This document shows positions 52,701-61,161 of a stretch of DNA of 64,000 nt, piece by piece. The position numbers and the translations under genes are program-made. The notes beneath the pieces are model-generated. The model did not search any database. It was not told the origin of the DNA and worked only from the letters and a program-made list of their open reading frames with translations. The DNA is from Pontixanthobacter sp. CEM42. GTDB taxonomy: Bacteria > Pseudomonadota > Alphaproteobacteria > Sphingomonadales > Sphingomonadaceae. Within the stretch, counting starts at the first letter, position 1; each line of letters opens with the position of its first letter. Where the stretch lies: the NCBI RefSeq assembly GCF_017812015.1, contig NZ_JADQTN010000002.1:496001-560000 (forward strand). The letters run 5' to 3'.

Positions 52701-53789
52701 TCATGCATTGTCGTTTGCGGCTAACTTAACGAGCGGTTCGATCGGGAAAATAGGTCCGTGTTCACCTGTCAAATTGCGCAATCCAGCTAAGGATTCGATG
52801 CCGTAAGTGCGCCATATCTCCCTGTCACCGCCGCTGATGTTGTCGCGACTATGTGTGCCTCGAAGGTTAGAGAAGGCGAAGAACGAGCCGGGCTGTACTT
52901 CGACGGAAATTTTCACCGCTTCCAATGAACGCAAAAGCCACGCCATCATTTCTTTCCCTTCAGTGTCTGAGGGACTGACCGTACGGGTATTGTAGGACGG
53001 AAACGATATTTCCCAACGACGGTCCGGGCCCATCGAGATAATTGGACGCGGCCGTGTCCAGATACCTTCACCTGCGCCCAAGCTGATCGGGAACGCGAAC
53101 TGGAAGCGGGGAACGCTTAGAACCTGTAGCGCCCGCCTGGCTTTGTTCCCATTTTCACTCGCCATTTTCTTCAACGCCCAACTAAGCGGTGCATAGTGAG
53201 TCGCGACACCGGGGGGGTTTTTCCGGCCCATCAAGGCAATACAATGAACGCGCGCATCGCGGGGAATGGCGGCATCGTCGGAATGCATTGCGAATTCACC
53301 AGGGGCGGCGTTATTGTTTTCACCGCCATCAGCTTTGGGCACCAGCTTCATTATCAGCTCGCCGCCGTTCTGGCCGGCAAAATTGTAGATATCGCCGACG
53401 CATCTCGACATTGCCAACATCAGGACCCGGGCGATATTTGTTTCTTCTGGCAGGCCGGTTACATGCATGGCGTCGGCGGTGCCATGGCGCACTTTGAGTA
53501 AATCACTGACAAGATCGGGCACTCCGCTTTTCAGCTCCCTTTTTGCGTGCTTGCCCAGCTTCCTTTGCTGCACGGGGTCACTGGGCCAGCCGCCAAATTT
53601 ATCGAGGACGCCTTTCGCTAGTTGTTCGAGGGTTTCACAGGACACTGCATCGACAAAGTGAAAGAGCACCCGATCGCCGCGGAGCGCTGCTCCACCGGGG
53701 ATGGTCGGGTCGAAATAGCTGTTGTCGTTGGCCGCTTTGCGTACGGGGCTAGTGGTCGATTGGTTTGGGTCCGATTTATCCTGTTGCAT
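52701..53789 (-). CDS. Fe(II)/2-oxoglutarate-dependent oxygenase, clavaminate-synthase/TauD-like
   Basis: The 362-residue protein has the metal triad of this fold: His169-Ser-Asp171 in FAMHSDDAAIP and the distal His313 in NLRGTHSRD, followed by Arg315, Arg323 and Arg327 (REIWRTYG) as candidate 2-oxoglutarate ligands. The NLRGTHSRDNISGGDREIWR pattern is like amino-acid beta-hydroxylases (VioC/AsnO group) and clavaminate synthase, which act on free or carrier-bound amino acids. I chose the ATG at 53789, with AAGGAG nine bases upstream, over a GTG at 53810. The AlaX-like gene follows after 56 bases and the regulator gene precedes it by 86 bases. The substrate cannot be read from the sequence. 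Confidence 0.82.
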   Translation of the reverse strand: MQQDKSDPNQSTTSPVRKAANDNSYFDPTIPGGAALRGDRVLFHFVDAVSCETLEQLAKGVLDKFGGWPSDPVQQRKLGKHAKRELKSGVPDLVSDLLKVRHGTADAMHVTGLPEETNIARVLMLAMSRCVGDIYNFAGQNGGELIMKLVPKADGGENNNAAPGEFAMHSDDAAIPRDARVHCIALMGRKNPPGVATHYAPLSWALKKMASENGNKARRALQVLSVPRFQFAFPISLGAGEGIWTRPRPIISMGPDRRWEISFPSYNTRTVSPSDTEGKEMMAWLLRSLEAVKISVEVQPGSFFAFSNLRGTHSRDNISGGDREIWRTYGIESLAGLRNLTGEHGPIFPIEPLVKLAANDNA

Positions 53790-53875
53790 GTCGTGTGGCT
53801 CCTTCTCCACGACCGGAGGTGTGCCACAGAAATATCACATAGTCAAATAACAGGAGAAATTTGTATATTCAACAA

Positions 53876-55237
53876 TTAATCGGCTAGGATCGCCTGCAGT
53901 GCGGTAATGGGGTTCTGGCCAAGTCTTTCGAAAGCTGTCTTGGCGGGAACATTACTTGCGGAGGTCGGTCCTTCGTAAATTGACAGTAGCTGCTTTTGCT
54001 GGTCTGCATCTACGCTAAGATATTCGCTCACGAGTTTGGCGGCCTCTCTGTCTAGCGGGACCGCGCCGAGCACTTCTAACGCAGCTTCGATTAGGCGCTC
54101 TCGGATGGCGATCTCTTCAGAACCTAGTTTGCTCAGTATCCATCGGATCGCGATTGAATGCGCGCTCTCAAAGCTGTCAGCGGACGTACCATCGGCAGAT
54201 TGGATAATTTCCTCACCGAATGTTATTTTAATGCCTTTACTGTACTTCAGCTTGTCAAAATCAAACAGTTCTATCAATCCTTTCCTGATACCATCAGCGA
54301 CTTCGCGCATCCTTTTTTCGACTTCACGTTTGTAGGCTTTCTCAGGTTTCTTCGTGAGCCGAAAAATGGCCAATGTTGCCAACTTTTGATCAGGCTCAAG
54401 CGTTACTGCTTCCGGATTCAAATTTGTCACAAAAAAGAACATCGGCCCGCGATAACCGGGGTCTACTTGAAGGCCGGGTACAACAAGCAATCCGTCCATT
54501 GTGTTCTTGGTCGTCCCACCAACAAAAGCTGCATACTGAGGCCCAAAATTCAGATGCTCCTTGGCAAGCACACGAACTGATTTGAACGGCTTAAGCGTCA
54601 CGGAATCTTGCGTGTAGAAGAACCGATCGGCGTCATCGTCGCCATTGTCACTTCTCTCGATGAGCGCATCTAACTTCGGTTCAATAAGGTCTCGCTCCCA
54701 TCTATCGAGGCGATCGGGGTTGAATTCCCTCGTATGAACCATGCGCCATTCCGGGCGGGTCAACTTCTTGTACCCGTGCTCAATACTGAGACCGTAGGTC
54801 AGGTCGTAGGACACCGACTGGGTGGCACTCTCGTTATGAGGGACAATCGCAAGGCCGCTATTCTCATCCTCCAACAGCGTGTTGATTTCATGATCGACGA
54901 GCAGGCCGCCGCCTGCAAACTTCTCTATCTCGGGCTCTGAACCCATCCCGCCGGCCGCCACGGTAATAGGTAACTGCTCGGGTTCTATCGCGTCTTGGCG
55001 CCAAAACTCAGGACTGTGGCCAAAGTAACTCGACAGTTTCAGTGCCATTCTGTGCGAAATTTTTTGCGGATCGCTTGGATTGGTGATGTTATAAATAGTC
55101 TGCGCATGGCATTCGAGCGCTTTGGCCAATGTTTTTGCCGAAAGCTTATCAATTGCCATCAAATGCCGTAAGTATTCTCCCGGAGTATCCGGTGCTCTTG
55201 CTCCGTTACGGCGCGCTTGCTCGCTGCTGGACCCCAT
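53876..55237 (-). CDS. HigA-like XRE HTH domain fused to a dUTPase/dCTP-deaminase-like domain
   Basis: From the ATG at 55237 the product has 453 residues. Residues about 20-80 are a HigA-like XRE helix-turn-helix (PGEYLRHLMAIDKLSAKTLAKAL...FGHSPEFWR). Residues about 111-295 look like the trimeric dUTPase/Dcd fold: LLVDHEINTLLED, ATQSVSYDLTYGLSIEHG (Dcd SxDLxLG), VTLKPFKSVRVLAKEHLNF, and GLQVDPGYRGPMFFFVTNLNPEAVTL, which keeps the Asp of the GxxDxxYxG motif. The last 150 residues are helical and acidic. A TTG at 55258 is the alternative start. The gene is A+T-rich. It probably represses its own operon and senses a ligand through the dUTPase-like domain; catalysis is uncertain. Confidence 0.78.
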   Translation of the reverse strand: MGSSSEQARRNGARAPDTPGEYLRHLMAIDKLSAKTLAKALECHAQTIYNITNPSDPQKISHRMALKLSSYFGHSPEFWRQDAIEPEQLPITVAAGGMGSEPEIEKFAGGGLLVDHEINTLLEDENSGLAIVPHNESATQSVSYDLTYGLSIEHGYKKLTRPEWRMVHTREFNPDRLDRWERDLIEPKLDALIERSDNGDDDADRFFYTQDSVTLKPFKSVRVLAKEHLNFGPQYAAFVGGTTKNTMDGLLVVPGLQVDPGYRGPMFFFVTNLNPEAVTLEPDQKLATLAIFRLTKKPEKAYKREVEKRMREVADGIRKGLIELFDFDKLKYSKGIKITFGEEIIQSADGTSADSFESAHSIAIRWILSKLGSEEIAIRERLIEAALEVLGAVPLDREAAKLVSEYLSVDADQQKQLLSIYEGPTSASNVPAKTAFERLGQNPITALQAILAD

Positions 55238-55257
55238 TTTTGATTTGCCCCGTCCCA

Positions 55258-55302
55258 ATTGTACGAAAATGCATGAATATCCAAATTTTCTTAGGGTACA
55301 AT
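55258..55302 (-). promoter_or_regulatory. Candidate operator and promoter of the XRE-oxygenase-AlaX operon
   Basis: ATTGTAC (55258-55264) and GTACAAT (55296-55302) form a perfect 7-base inverted repeat 31 bases apart. The left arm overlaps a minus-strand -10-like TACAAT (55258-55263), with TTGGAT as a -35-like box 15 bases upstream (55279-55284). Transcription from here would start just before the ATG at 55237. The layout is what an autoregulating HTH repressor would need; binding is inference. Confidence 0.5.
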
Positions 55303-55496
55303 GAAGTTCTCATAAATTTCTGTTTGTCGCTACCGTTCTGTGACAATTCTACACTGGGTGTATGTCACGGAGCTGGTCGAAGTTGACGTGTTTCCGAATA
55401 AGCTCACGTCCACGCTGACTGAAGAATATTTGTTCATTCTCTTAGTATCTGATTGCGGCTACCGCGTTTTCAAACAGCATTTTATGGAGCAAATTG

Positions 55497-56672
55497 ATGG
55501 ATTTTGGCCTTTCGGACCAGCAACGCGAATTGCAGGAGGCGGCGCGCAAATTTGCACGGGCGGAACTGCCCGATCTGGCGCGCGAATTGGAGCGGGACGA
55601 CAAGCCTATACCCGACGATATGCTGCGCCGTTATGGTGAGCTCGGGTTTCTGGGCATCAACCTGCCCGAGCAATATGGCGGCATGGGTCTTAACCATCTC
55701 GATGCGTTGCTCGTTCTGGAGGAATTTGCCCAAGTTTCTGTCGCGGTCGCGTTTCCGGTGTTCGAAGCGCTCACCGGCCCAGTCCGGACGATTGAGCAGT
55801 TCGGCTCCGATGCCCTGAAAGCGAAAATCCTGCCCGAAGTCATCCGCGGCGAAAAAATTGTTGCGGTCGCGATGTCGGAACCCAATGCCGGTACTGCGCT
55901 CACCGATTTGACCACCACTGCGGAGGTGGACGGTAATGATATTGTCCTCAGAGGGCAGAAACGCTGGAGCTCGGGTGCTGGACACTCGCATTACTACATC
56001 ACCTACTGCCGATTTGCCGAAGATGGTAAAAGCATTGAGGGCGCGAAGGGCATCGGCGCAGTGGTGGTTGAGAAGGGCGCTGACGGCTTGTCTTTCGGGA
56101 AACCCGAAGAGTTGATGGGTTTTCGCGGCATACCGTCGGCTGATATTTTCCTCGACGATGTGCGCGTGCCCAAAGGCAACCTTATCACCGGGGCGGGCGG
56201 TTTCGGCAAATTGATGAGCGCGTTCGGATTGGAACGCTGCGGCAATGCCACCATGGGTCTAGGTGTTGCAGCCGGAGCGCTGGAAGATGCGCTGGCTTAC
56301 ACGCAGGAACGCGAGGCGTTCGGCAAACCCATCGTTGATTTTCAAGCGGTGCAGATGAAACTCGCTGAAATGGCGATGCAGGTCGATGCGGCGCGCCTGC
56401 TGATCTGGCGTGCTGCTGCGAATGCAGGTAACGGGTTGCCCACCGTCTATGAAAGCTCACTCGCTAAATGTTTCTCCAACGAAATGGTTCGCGATGTGAC
56501 GCAGCTCGGCGTGCAAGTAATGGGCGGCTATGGCTACTCAAAGGAATATCCGATGGAGCAGCGCTTGCGCGACGGTTTCGCTTGGGGGATCGCTGGCGGC
56601 ACGACCGATGTACAGAAGAGCAATATTACCGCGGCGATGATCGGTAGGCGATTTAACCAGCGGGCCAAATAG
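55497..56672 (+). CDS. Acyl-CoA dehydrogenase
   Basis: The 391-residue flavoenzyme has the family motifs: MDFGLSDQQRELQEAARKFARAELPD, GFLGINLPEQYGGMG, AVAMSEPNAGTALTDLTTTA (FAD/acyl-CoA site), RGQKRWSSGAGHSHYYI, and the C-terminal QVMGGYGYSKEYPMEQRLRDGFAWGIAGGTTDVQKSNI (in place of the common IYEGTxxIQ). It probably oxidises an acyl-CoA and passes electrons to EtfBA. I chose the ATG at 55497, after GGAG; a TTG at 55494 is adjacent. It has its own 5' region; the 194 bases after the cassette operator hold nothing else I can name. Confidence 0.94.
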   Translation: MDFGLSDQQRELQEAARKFARAELPDLARELERDDKPIPDDMLRRYGELGFLGINLPEQYGGMGLNHLDALLVLEEFAQVSVAVAFPVFEALTGPVRTIEQFGSDALKAKILPEVIRGEKIVAVAMSEPNAGTALTDLTTTAEVDGNDIVLRGQKRWSSGAGHSHYYITYCRFAEDGKSIEGAKGIGAVVVEKGADGLSFGKPEELMGFRGIPSADIFLDDVRVPKGNLITGAGGFGKLMSAFGLERCGNATMGLGVAAGALEDALAYTQEREAFGKPIVDFQAVQMKLAEMAMQVDAARLLIWRAAANAGNGLPTVYESSLAKCFSNEMVRDVTQLGVQVMGGYGYSKEYPMEQRLRDGFAWGIAGGTTDVQKSNITAAMIGRRFNQRAK

Positions 56673-56721
56673 GGCGGCTTTGACCTTGCCAAGCGCCGCC
56701 GTGTTAGCCATCTAAGGCACC

Positions 56722-57192
56722 ATGGACGAAACCGACGATACGCTCACGCCGCTGCATCCCAATCATGTGAAGGTGACGCGCATTGTCGCGTTCCTATGCG
56801 CGCTGCCCTTTGTGATTGGATCAATCGTGCTGGAGGCGGTGCAAATCCTGCCTTTCGGCATCTTTGTGATTCCCGTATTTCTGGTGGCTGTGTTTCTGGT
56901 CCTGCGTGTTCCGCTGCGCCGCTATCATGCGCGCGGCTATGACATGGGCGAGGACCGGCTGCGGGTGGTGAAGGGTATTCTCTTCAACTCGGATACCGTC
57001 GTGCCGTTCGGGCGGGTTCAGCATATCGACGTCAATCAAGGGCCGCTCCAGCGTGCGTATGGCATTGCCACGCTGACGCTGCACACGGCCGGATCGCACA
57101 ATGCCTCGGTCCATTTGCCGGGTCTCGGTAACGAGGATGCGCTGGCGATGCGCGAGGACATCCGTAGCCATATCAAGCGTGAGCTGGATTGA
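56722..57192 (+). CDS. PH-domain (DUF304) membrane protein, YdbS-like
   Basis: The 156-residue product has two hydrophobic segments (VTRIVAFLCALPFVIGSIVLEAV and ILPFGIFVIPVFLVAVFLVLRV), then a bacterial PH domain: RYHARGYDMGEDRLRVVKGILFNSDTVVPFGRVQHIDVNQGPLQRAYGIATLTLHTAG. YdbS-type proteins act in pairs with YdbT-type ones; their role in the inner membrane is unknown. The next gene overlaps by four bases (TTGA). Confidence 0.9.
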   Translation: MDETDDTLTPLHPNHVKVTRIVAFLCALPFVIGSIVLEAVQILPFGIFVIPVFLVAVFLVLRVPLRRYHARGYDMGEDRLRVVKGILFNSDTVVPFGRVQHIDVNQGPLQRAYGIATLTLHTAGSHNASVHLPGLGNEDALAMREDIRSHIKRELD

Positions 57193-58751
57193 GCACTCCC
57201 GTGGACACGCAAGGCGAGCCTCAATTGCCCGAACCCCAATTGGCTGAACCAAAGCGGACGCATCCGCTGAGTTTTGCGGTCAAAGCGGTCAACGGGCTGC
57301 AAAATGCGATCTTCCCGATGGTCGCGGGGTTCTTTGCTCTGCGTGATCAATCTTGGGCGATTTTTGGCGCGATCGGCATTGGCATCGCGATTGCCGCGAT
57401 CACAGCCGGCTTGTCCTATTTCTCATGGCGCCGCTTCACCTACACAGTCGGCGCAACCGATATTCGCGTTGAAAGCGGGATATTGTCACGCGCCGCTCGC
57501 TCGGTTCCATTTGAGCGGATTCAGGACGTCAGCCTGGAGCAGGCTCTTATCCCGCGCCTCTTGGGATTGGTGCAGGTGCGCTTTGAGACCGGAGCAGGCG
57601 GGAAGGACGAGCTCGCGCTCAATTATCTCGCCGAGGCCGAGGGGGAACGTCTTCGCGAAGTCGTAAAGGCACGCAAAGATGGCATCAGCGAAGAGGTTGC
57701 AGAGGGCGACGGCGAGGCCCGCGTGGAAGAGCCCGCCGAAACGCTGTTCGCGATGGATGAGAAGCGGCTTTTCACCTTCGGCGTATTTGAGTTCTCGCTG
57801 GCCGTATTCGCGGTGGTTGCGGGTCTATTCCAATATGTCGAAACCTTCGCATCCATTGAACTGTGGAATCTGGATTTCTGGTCAGACTCCTTGGCAGGAC
57901 CGGGCAGCTGGGTTTCGAACCTTGGGCTTGTAGGTCAGATTATCGGCGCGATTGCCGGGCTGATCACATTTGTGATCTTGGGATCAGTGACCGGGCTAGT
58001 GCGGACATTTCTGCGCGATTGGGGCTTCCGGCTTGAGCGGACCGACAAGGGCTTCCGCCGTCGCCGCGGGCTGCTGACCAAAACCGATGTCGTAATGCCG
58101 ATTCACCGCGTTCAGGCGCTCAAAATAACGACCGGTTTTATCCGTCGCCGCTTTGGTTGGCACGGATTGAAAGTCGTGAGTCTGGCGCAGGATAGCGGCG
58201 CTGCGAGCCATGATGTCGCGCCCTTCGCTAAAGTAGATGAGCTCCGCCCGATTGCTGATGCATCAGGTTTTGCGCTCGACCCGTCAGAAGGCAGCGAATG
58301 GCATCGTGGCAGTAAAAAATACCGCTTCGATAGCGCGCTTATCGAGCTTGCTGTGTTTGTGTTTATTGCTGCCGGTGTCGCAACCGGATTGACGATTAGC
58401 GGTGCCGCCTCGCCGGCATTTGCTTCAATTGCACTTGTTGCGGGGGTGTTGTTTGCGTTGAGGCAAATGTTCCTGTGGCGCTTTGATTTTAACGCGCTGG
58501 GTGCGCGCTATTTCTTTGTGAAACAGGGATGGTTGGCACCGAAGCTGGATGTCGCGTCGCGGATAAAACTGCAATCGGTCGAGATCGCGCAAGGTCCGAT
58601 TTCCAAGCGTCGCGGCTATGCCACATTGAAACTCGGCCTGGCTGGCGGGACGCTTGAAGTTGAGGGCTTGCCCGTTGAGCGTGCATATGAACTTCGCTCA
58701 GCGATCTTGAGCAGCATTGCCCAAACGGACTTTTCCGAACTTGCGGGCTAG
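57189..58751 (+). CDS. PH-domain (DUF304) membrane protein with multiple PH repeats, YdbT-like
   Basis: The product has 520 residues from TTG 57189, which overlaps the upstream stop; a GTG at 57201 is an alternative. Three DUF304-type PH domains are recognisable by their RxxF/xVxxGxLxRxxxxVPxxRIQ... pattern: VESGILSRAARSVPFERIQDVSLEQALIPRLLGLVQVRFETGAG, RGLLTKTDVVMPIHRVQALKITTGFIRRRFGWHGLKVVSLAQDSG, and VKQGWLAPKLDVASRIKLQSVEIAQGPISKRRGYATLKLGLAGG. Pairs of hydrophobic helices separate them. It forms the second half of a two-gene unit with the YdbS-like gene. Confidence 0.9.
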   Translation: MSTPVDTQGEPQLPEPQLAEPKRTHPLSFAVKAVNGLQNAIFPMVAGFFALRDQSWAIFGAIGIGIAIAAITAGLSYFSWRRFTYTVGATDIRVESGILSRAARSVPFERIQDVSLEQALIPRLLGLVQVRFETGAGGKDELALNYLAEAEGERLREVVKARKDGISEEVAEGDGEARVEEPAETLFAMDEKRLFTFGVFEFSLAVFAVVAGLFQYVETFASIELWNLDFWSDSLAGPGSWVSNLGLVGQIIGAIAGLITFVILGSVTGLVRTFLRDWGFRLERTDKGFRRRRGLLTKTDVVMPIHRVQALKITTGFIRRRFGWHGLKVVSLAQDSGAASHDVAPFAKVDELRPIADASGFALDPSEGSEWHRGSKKYRFDSALIELAVFVFIAAGVATGLTISGAASPAFASIALVAGVLFALRQMFLWRFDFNALGARYFFVKQGWLAPKLDVASRIKLQSVEIAQGPISKRRGYATLKLGLAGGTLEVEGLPVERAYELRSAILSSIAQTDFSELAG

Positions 58752-58752
58752 T

Positions 58753-58775
58753 TTGTTGAGCCTCAATCGCCGGCG
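58753..58775 (+). repeat. Intergenic repeat, single copy downstream of the YdbT-like gene
   Basis: This 23-base segment matches 40847-40869 at 21 positions and begins two bases after a stop codon. The following 70 bases before the GNAT gene are GC-rich and show no coding frame. Confidence 0.65.
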
Positions 58776-58849
58776 GTCGCATTCGCTCCCTTAGGCTTTC
58801 GCGCTAGCCGCGCGTCGCCCGGTCGGGCTCTGGCTGCCGCGACCAAGCT

Positions 58850-59146
58850 TCAGACACGAAGGTCTGACCATTCGGGATTCCGCTCGAACTTCTTCGCGAC
58901 ATAGGAGCATTGCGGGACGATTTTGAAATCGTGCTCGCGCGCGTCTTCTACCAGCGCATCGACCAAAGCGGCTGCAACACCGCGGCCGCCAATTTCGCGC
59001 GGGACCAGCGTATGTTCTGCCACGCGGGCACCATTGCGGAGCACCCAAGTCAGACGGCCAATCGCATCGGTACCTTCAATATGTGCGTGATATTCGCCGC
59101 TTGCGTCCTCTTCATGCCGCGTAATTGTCAGTCCTTCGATTGTCAT
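58850..59146 (-). CDS. GNAT family N-acetyltransferase, small YjdJ-like type
   Basis: The 98-residue product is a mini-GNAT: MTIEGLTITRHEEDASGEYHAHIEGTDAIGRLTWVLRNGARVAEHTLVPREIGGRGVAAALVDALVEDAREHDFKIVPQCSYVAKKFERNPEW, with the acetyl-CoA motif R-G-x-G-x-A (EIGGRGVAAAL) and the typical YCSYVAxxFxxHPEW-like end. The ATG at 59146 is used; the frame extending to 59272 overlaps the promoter of the divergent aldolase gene. The substrate is unknown. Confidence 0.88.
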   Translation of the reverse strand: MTIEGLTITRHEEDASGEYHAHIEGTDAIGRLTWVLRNGARVAEHTLVPREIGGRGVAAALVDALVEDAREHDFKIVPQCSYVAKKFERNPEWSDLRV

Positions 59147-59224
59147 GCTTTTGCCCCTGAGCAGATTGGCGAACAGTTTGGATAGTCTTGCACTCAACGC
59201 ATTGTGGCGTAAGGGCGTTCCACT

Positions 59225-60232
59225 ATGAGCGCCACAATGCAATTCCTCTCCGACAACGCCGCTTCGGTTCATCCGGCGCTATGGGATGCGATGAAAGCGG
59301 CGGATGCGCCGGATTCGCCTTATGATGGCGATGCGGTTTCGCAGCGGCTCGATGCTGCCTTCAGTGAGGTTTTCGGGCGTGAGTGCGCGGTTCTGTGGGT
59401 GGCGACAGGGACGGCTGCAAACTGCCTCGCTCTGTCTACGATGGTACAGCCGCATGGCGGTGTCGTTTGCCACCGTGAAGCACATATCGAAATGGACGAA
59501 GGCGGAGCACCGGGCTTCTACCTGCATGGCGCGAAGTTGCTTCTTGCAGAGGGCGAAAGCGCGAAACTGACGCCGGAGAATATTCGTGCAGTGATCGACC
59601 CGATCCGCGACGATGTGCATCAGGTTCAACCAAAGGCAATCTCGATTACGCAGGCGAGCGAATATGGCTGCGCCTACAGCCCTGACCAAATCGCGGCGAT
59701 TGCCGAACTGGCGAAAGAGCGCGGGTTAGGACTGCATATGGACGGGGCGCGCTTTGCCAATGCCTGTGCGTTTCTGGGTGGTTCAGCAGCTGATGCAGCG
59801 GGTCCGGTTGATGCGCTAAGTTTTGGCTGCGTCAAAAATGGCGGGATGAGTGCCGAAGCGATTGTGTTCTTCGATACCGGCCTAGCCGATGTCGCGCGCT
59901 ATCGCCGCAAGAGAGCCGGGCATTTGCAGAGCAAAGGCCGCTATCTCGCGGCGCAATTACTGGCGATGTTGGATGGCGGTCTATGGCTCGACAATGCGCG
60001 CGCAGCCAATGGCGCGGCGCAGGAGATTGCCAGCGTGGCGGGTGAGCGCCTGATGCATCCGGTCGAAGCGAACGAGATTTTCCTTAGCTGTACATCTGAA
60101 GAGCGCGAAGCACTCCGCAGCCAGAATTTCGATTTCTACGATTGGGGCGATGATGCCGCGCGGCTCGTGACGGCATGGAACACGCCGCAAGAACATGCGA
60201 CTTTGTTAGCCAAGGCTATCGCGGCTCTATGA
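59225..60232 (+). CDS. ltaE: Low-specificity L-threonine aldolase family (PLP-dependent)
   Basis: The 335-residue product fits fold-type I threonine aldolases: FLSDNAASVHPALWDAM..., VATGTAANCLALSTM, a GLHMDGARFANA motif (the Asp that binds the PLP nitrogen) and SFGCVKNGGMSAEA with the Schiff-base lysine. The family cleaves L-threonine or L-allo-threonine to glycine and acetaldehyde. The stop overlaps the ATG of the EamA transporter by four bases. Confidence 0.92.
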   Translation: MSATMQFLSDNAASVHPALWDAMKAADAPDSPYDGDAVSQRLDAAFSEVFGRECAVLWVATGTAANCLALSTMVQPHGGVVCHREAHIEMDEGGAPGFYLHGAKLLLAEGESAKLTPENIRAVIDPIRDDVHQVQPKAISITQASEYGCAYSPDQIAAIAELAKERGLGLHMDGARFANACAFLGGSAADAAGPVDALSFGCVKNGGMSAEAIVFFDTGLADVARYRRKRAGHLQSKGRYLAAQLLAMLDGGLWLDNARAANGAAQEIASVAGERLMHPVEANEIFLSCTSEEREALRSQNFDFYDWGDDAARLVTAWNTPQEHATLLAKAIAAL

Positions 60233-61161
60233 CCCCACCCGAATCCGAAGCCAATTCGGGCGACAACCCGCACACATTGCTGCGGCCGCAGATCGCGCTG
60301 CCGTTTGTTCTGGTGGCGCTGATTTGGGGTTCGACATGGTATGTCATCACCGGCCAGATCGGCGATGTTCCGGCAAGCTGGTCGATTGCATGGCGGTTCG
60401 CCTTGGCTACTCCGGCGATGTTCATCATTGCACTGGCGATGCGCAAAAGCCTGAAGATCGGAAAGGCGGGGCATATGCTCGCGCTGATGATCGGGCTGTT
60501 CCAGTTCTGCCTGAATTTCAACTTCGTCTATCGCGCTGAATTGCATCTGACATCGGGCGTAGTCGCGGTAATGTTTGGCCTTCTGATGGTGCCAAATGTG
60601 TTCTTCGGTCGCGTATTCTTGGGGCAGCGCGTGACTGGGCGCTTCATCGCGGGCAGCATGGTGGCGCTCGCCGGGATTAGTATGCTGCTACTGCATGAGG
60701 CGCGTTTGTCGCCGCTTGGCGGCAATGTTGGGCTGGGCGTGTTGCTGGCGATTGGTGGGATTCTGGCGGCATCGGTCGCCAATGTTATTCAGGCCAATGA
60801 GACGGGTGCGAAACTGCCAATGGTCAGCCTGCTATCATGGTCGTTGCTATACGGCACGATCATTGACTTTGCATTGGCGTGGTTCACCGCTGGTCCGCCA
60901 GTATTTCCGGATCGCTGGCAATATTGGGCCGGGATCGCTTGGCTCGGCCTTGCCGGTTCGGTCGTCACCTTCCCGCTTTACTACACCATCGTTCGGCAGA
61001 TAGGGGCGGGCCGCGCAGCCTATAACAGTATACTGGTGATTACCGTCGCAATGCTGATTTCGACTGTCATCGAGGGCTATCAGTGGTCTTGGCTGGCGGG
61101 CGGCGGCGCAGTGCTCGCGCTATCGGGAATGGTCTTGGCGCTGCGCGCGCGGAAGAGTTAG
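60229..61161 (+). CDS. EamA family (DMT superfamily) transporter
   Basis: The 310-residue product has ten hydrophobic segments in two EamA repeats (WGSTWYVITGQIGDVPASWSIAWRFALATPAMF and the second half with FPLYYTIVRQIGAGRAAYNSILVITVAMLISTVIEGYQWSW). The ATG at 60229 overlaps the aldolase stop (ATGA), which suggests co-expression with ltaE and perhaps an amino-acid exporter role; the substrate is not known. Its 3' end overlaps the convergent SDR gene by four bases. Confidence 0.92.
   Translation: MTPPESEANSGDNPHTLLRPQIALPFVLVALIWGSTWYVITGQIGDVPASWSIAWRFALATPAMFIIALAMRKSLKIGKAGHMLALMIGLFQFCLNFNFVYRAELHLTSGVVAVMFGLLMVPNVFFGRVFLGQRVTGRFIAGSMVALAGISMLLLHEARLSPLGGNVGLGVLLAIGGILAASVANVIQANETGAKLPMVSLLSWSLLYGTIIDFALAWFTAGPPVFPDRWQYWAGIAWLGLAGSVVTFPLYYTIVRQIGAGRAAYNSILVITVAMLISTVIEGYQWSWLAGGGAVLALSGMVLALRARKS

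Noticed and set aside
51699-55496. Cassette as an integrative element inserted at tRNA-Thr
   Set aside because: No integrase gene and no second copy of the tRNA 3' end were seen on the far side, so a classical island with attL/attR is not supported. Older, decayed integration cannot be excluded.
55340-55639. A 99-residue frame between the cassette and the acyl-CoA dehydrogenase
   Set aside because: It overlaps the dehydrogenase gene in another frame and has no recognisable content.
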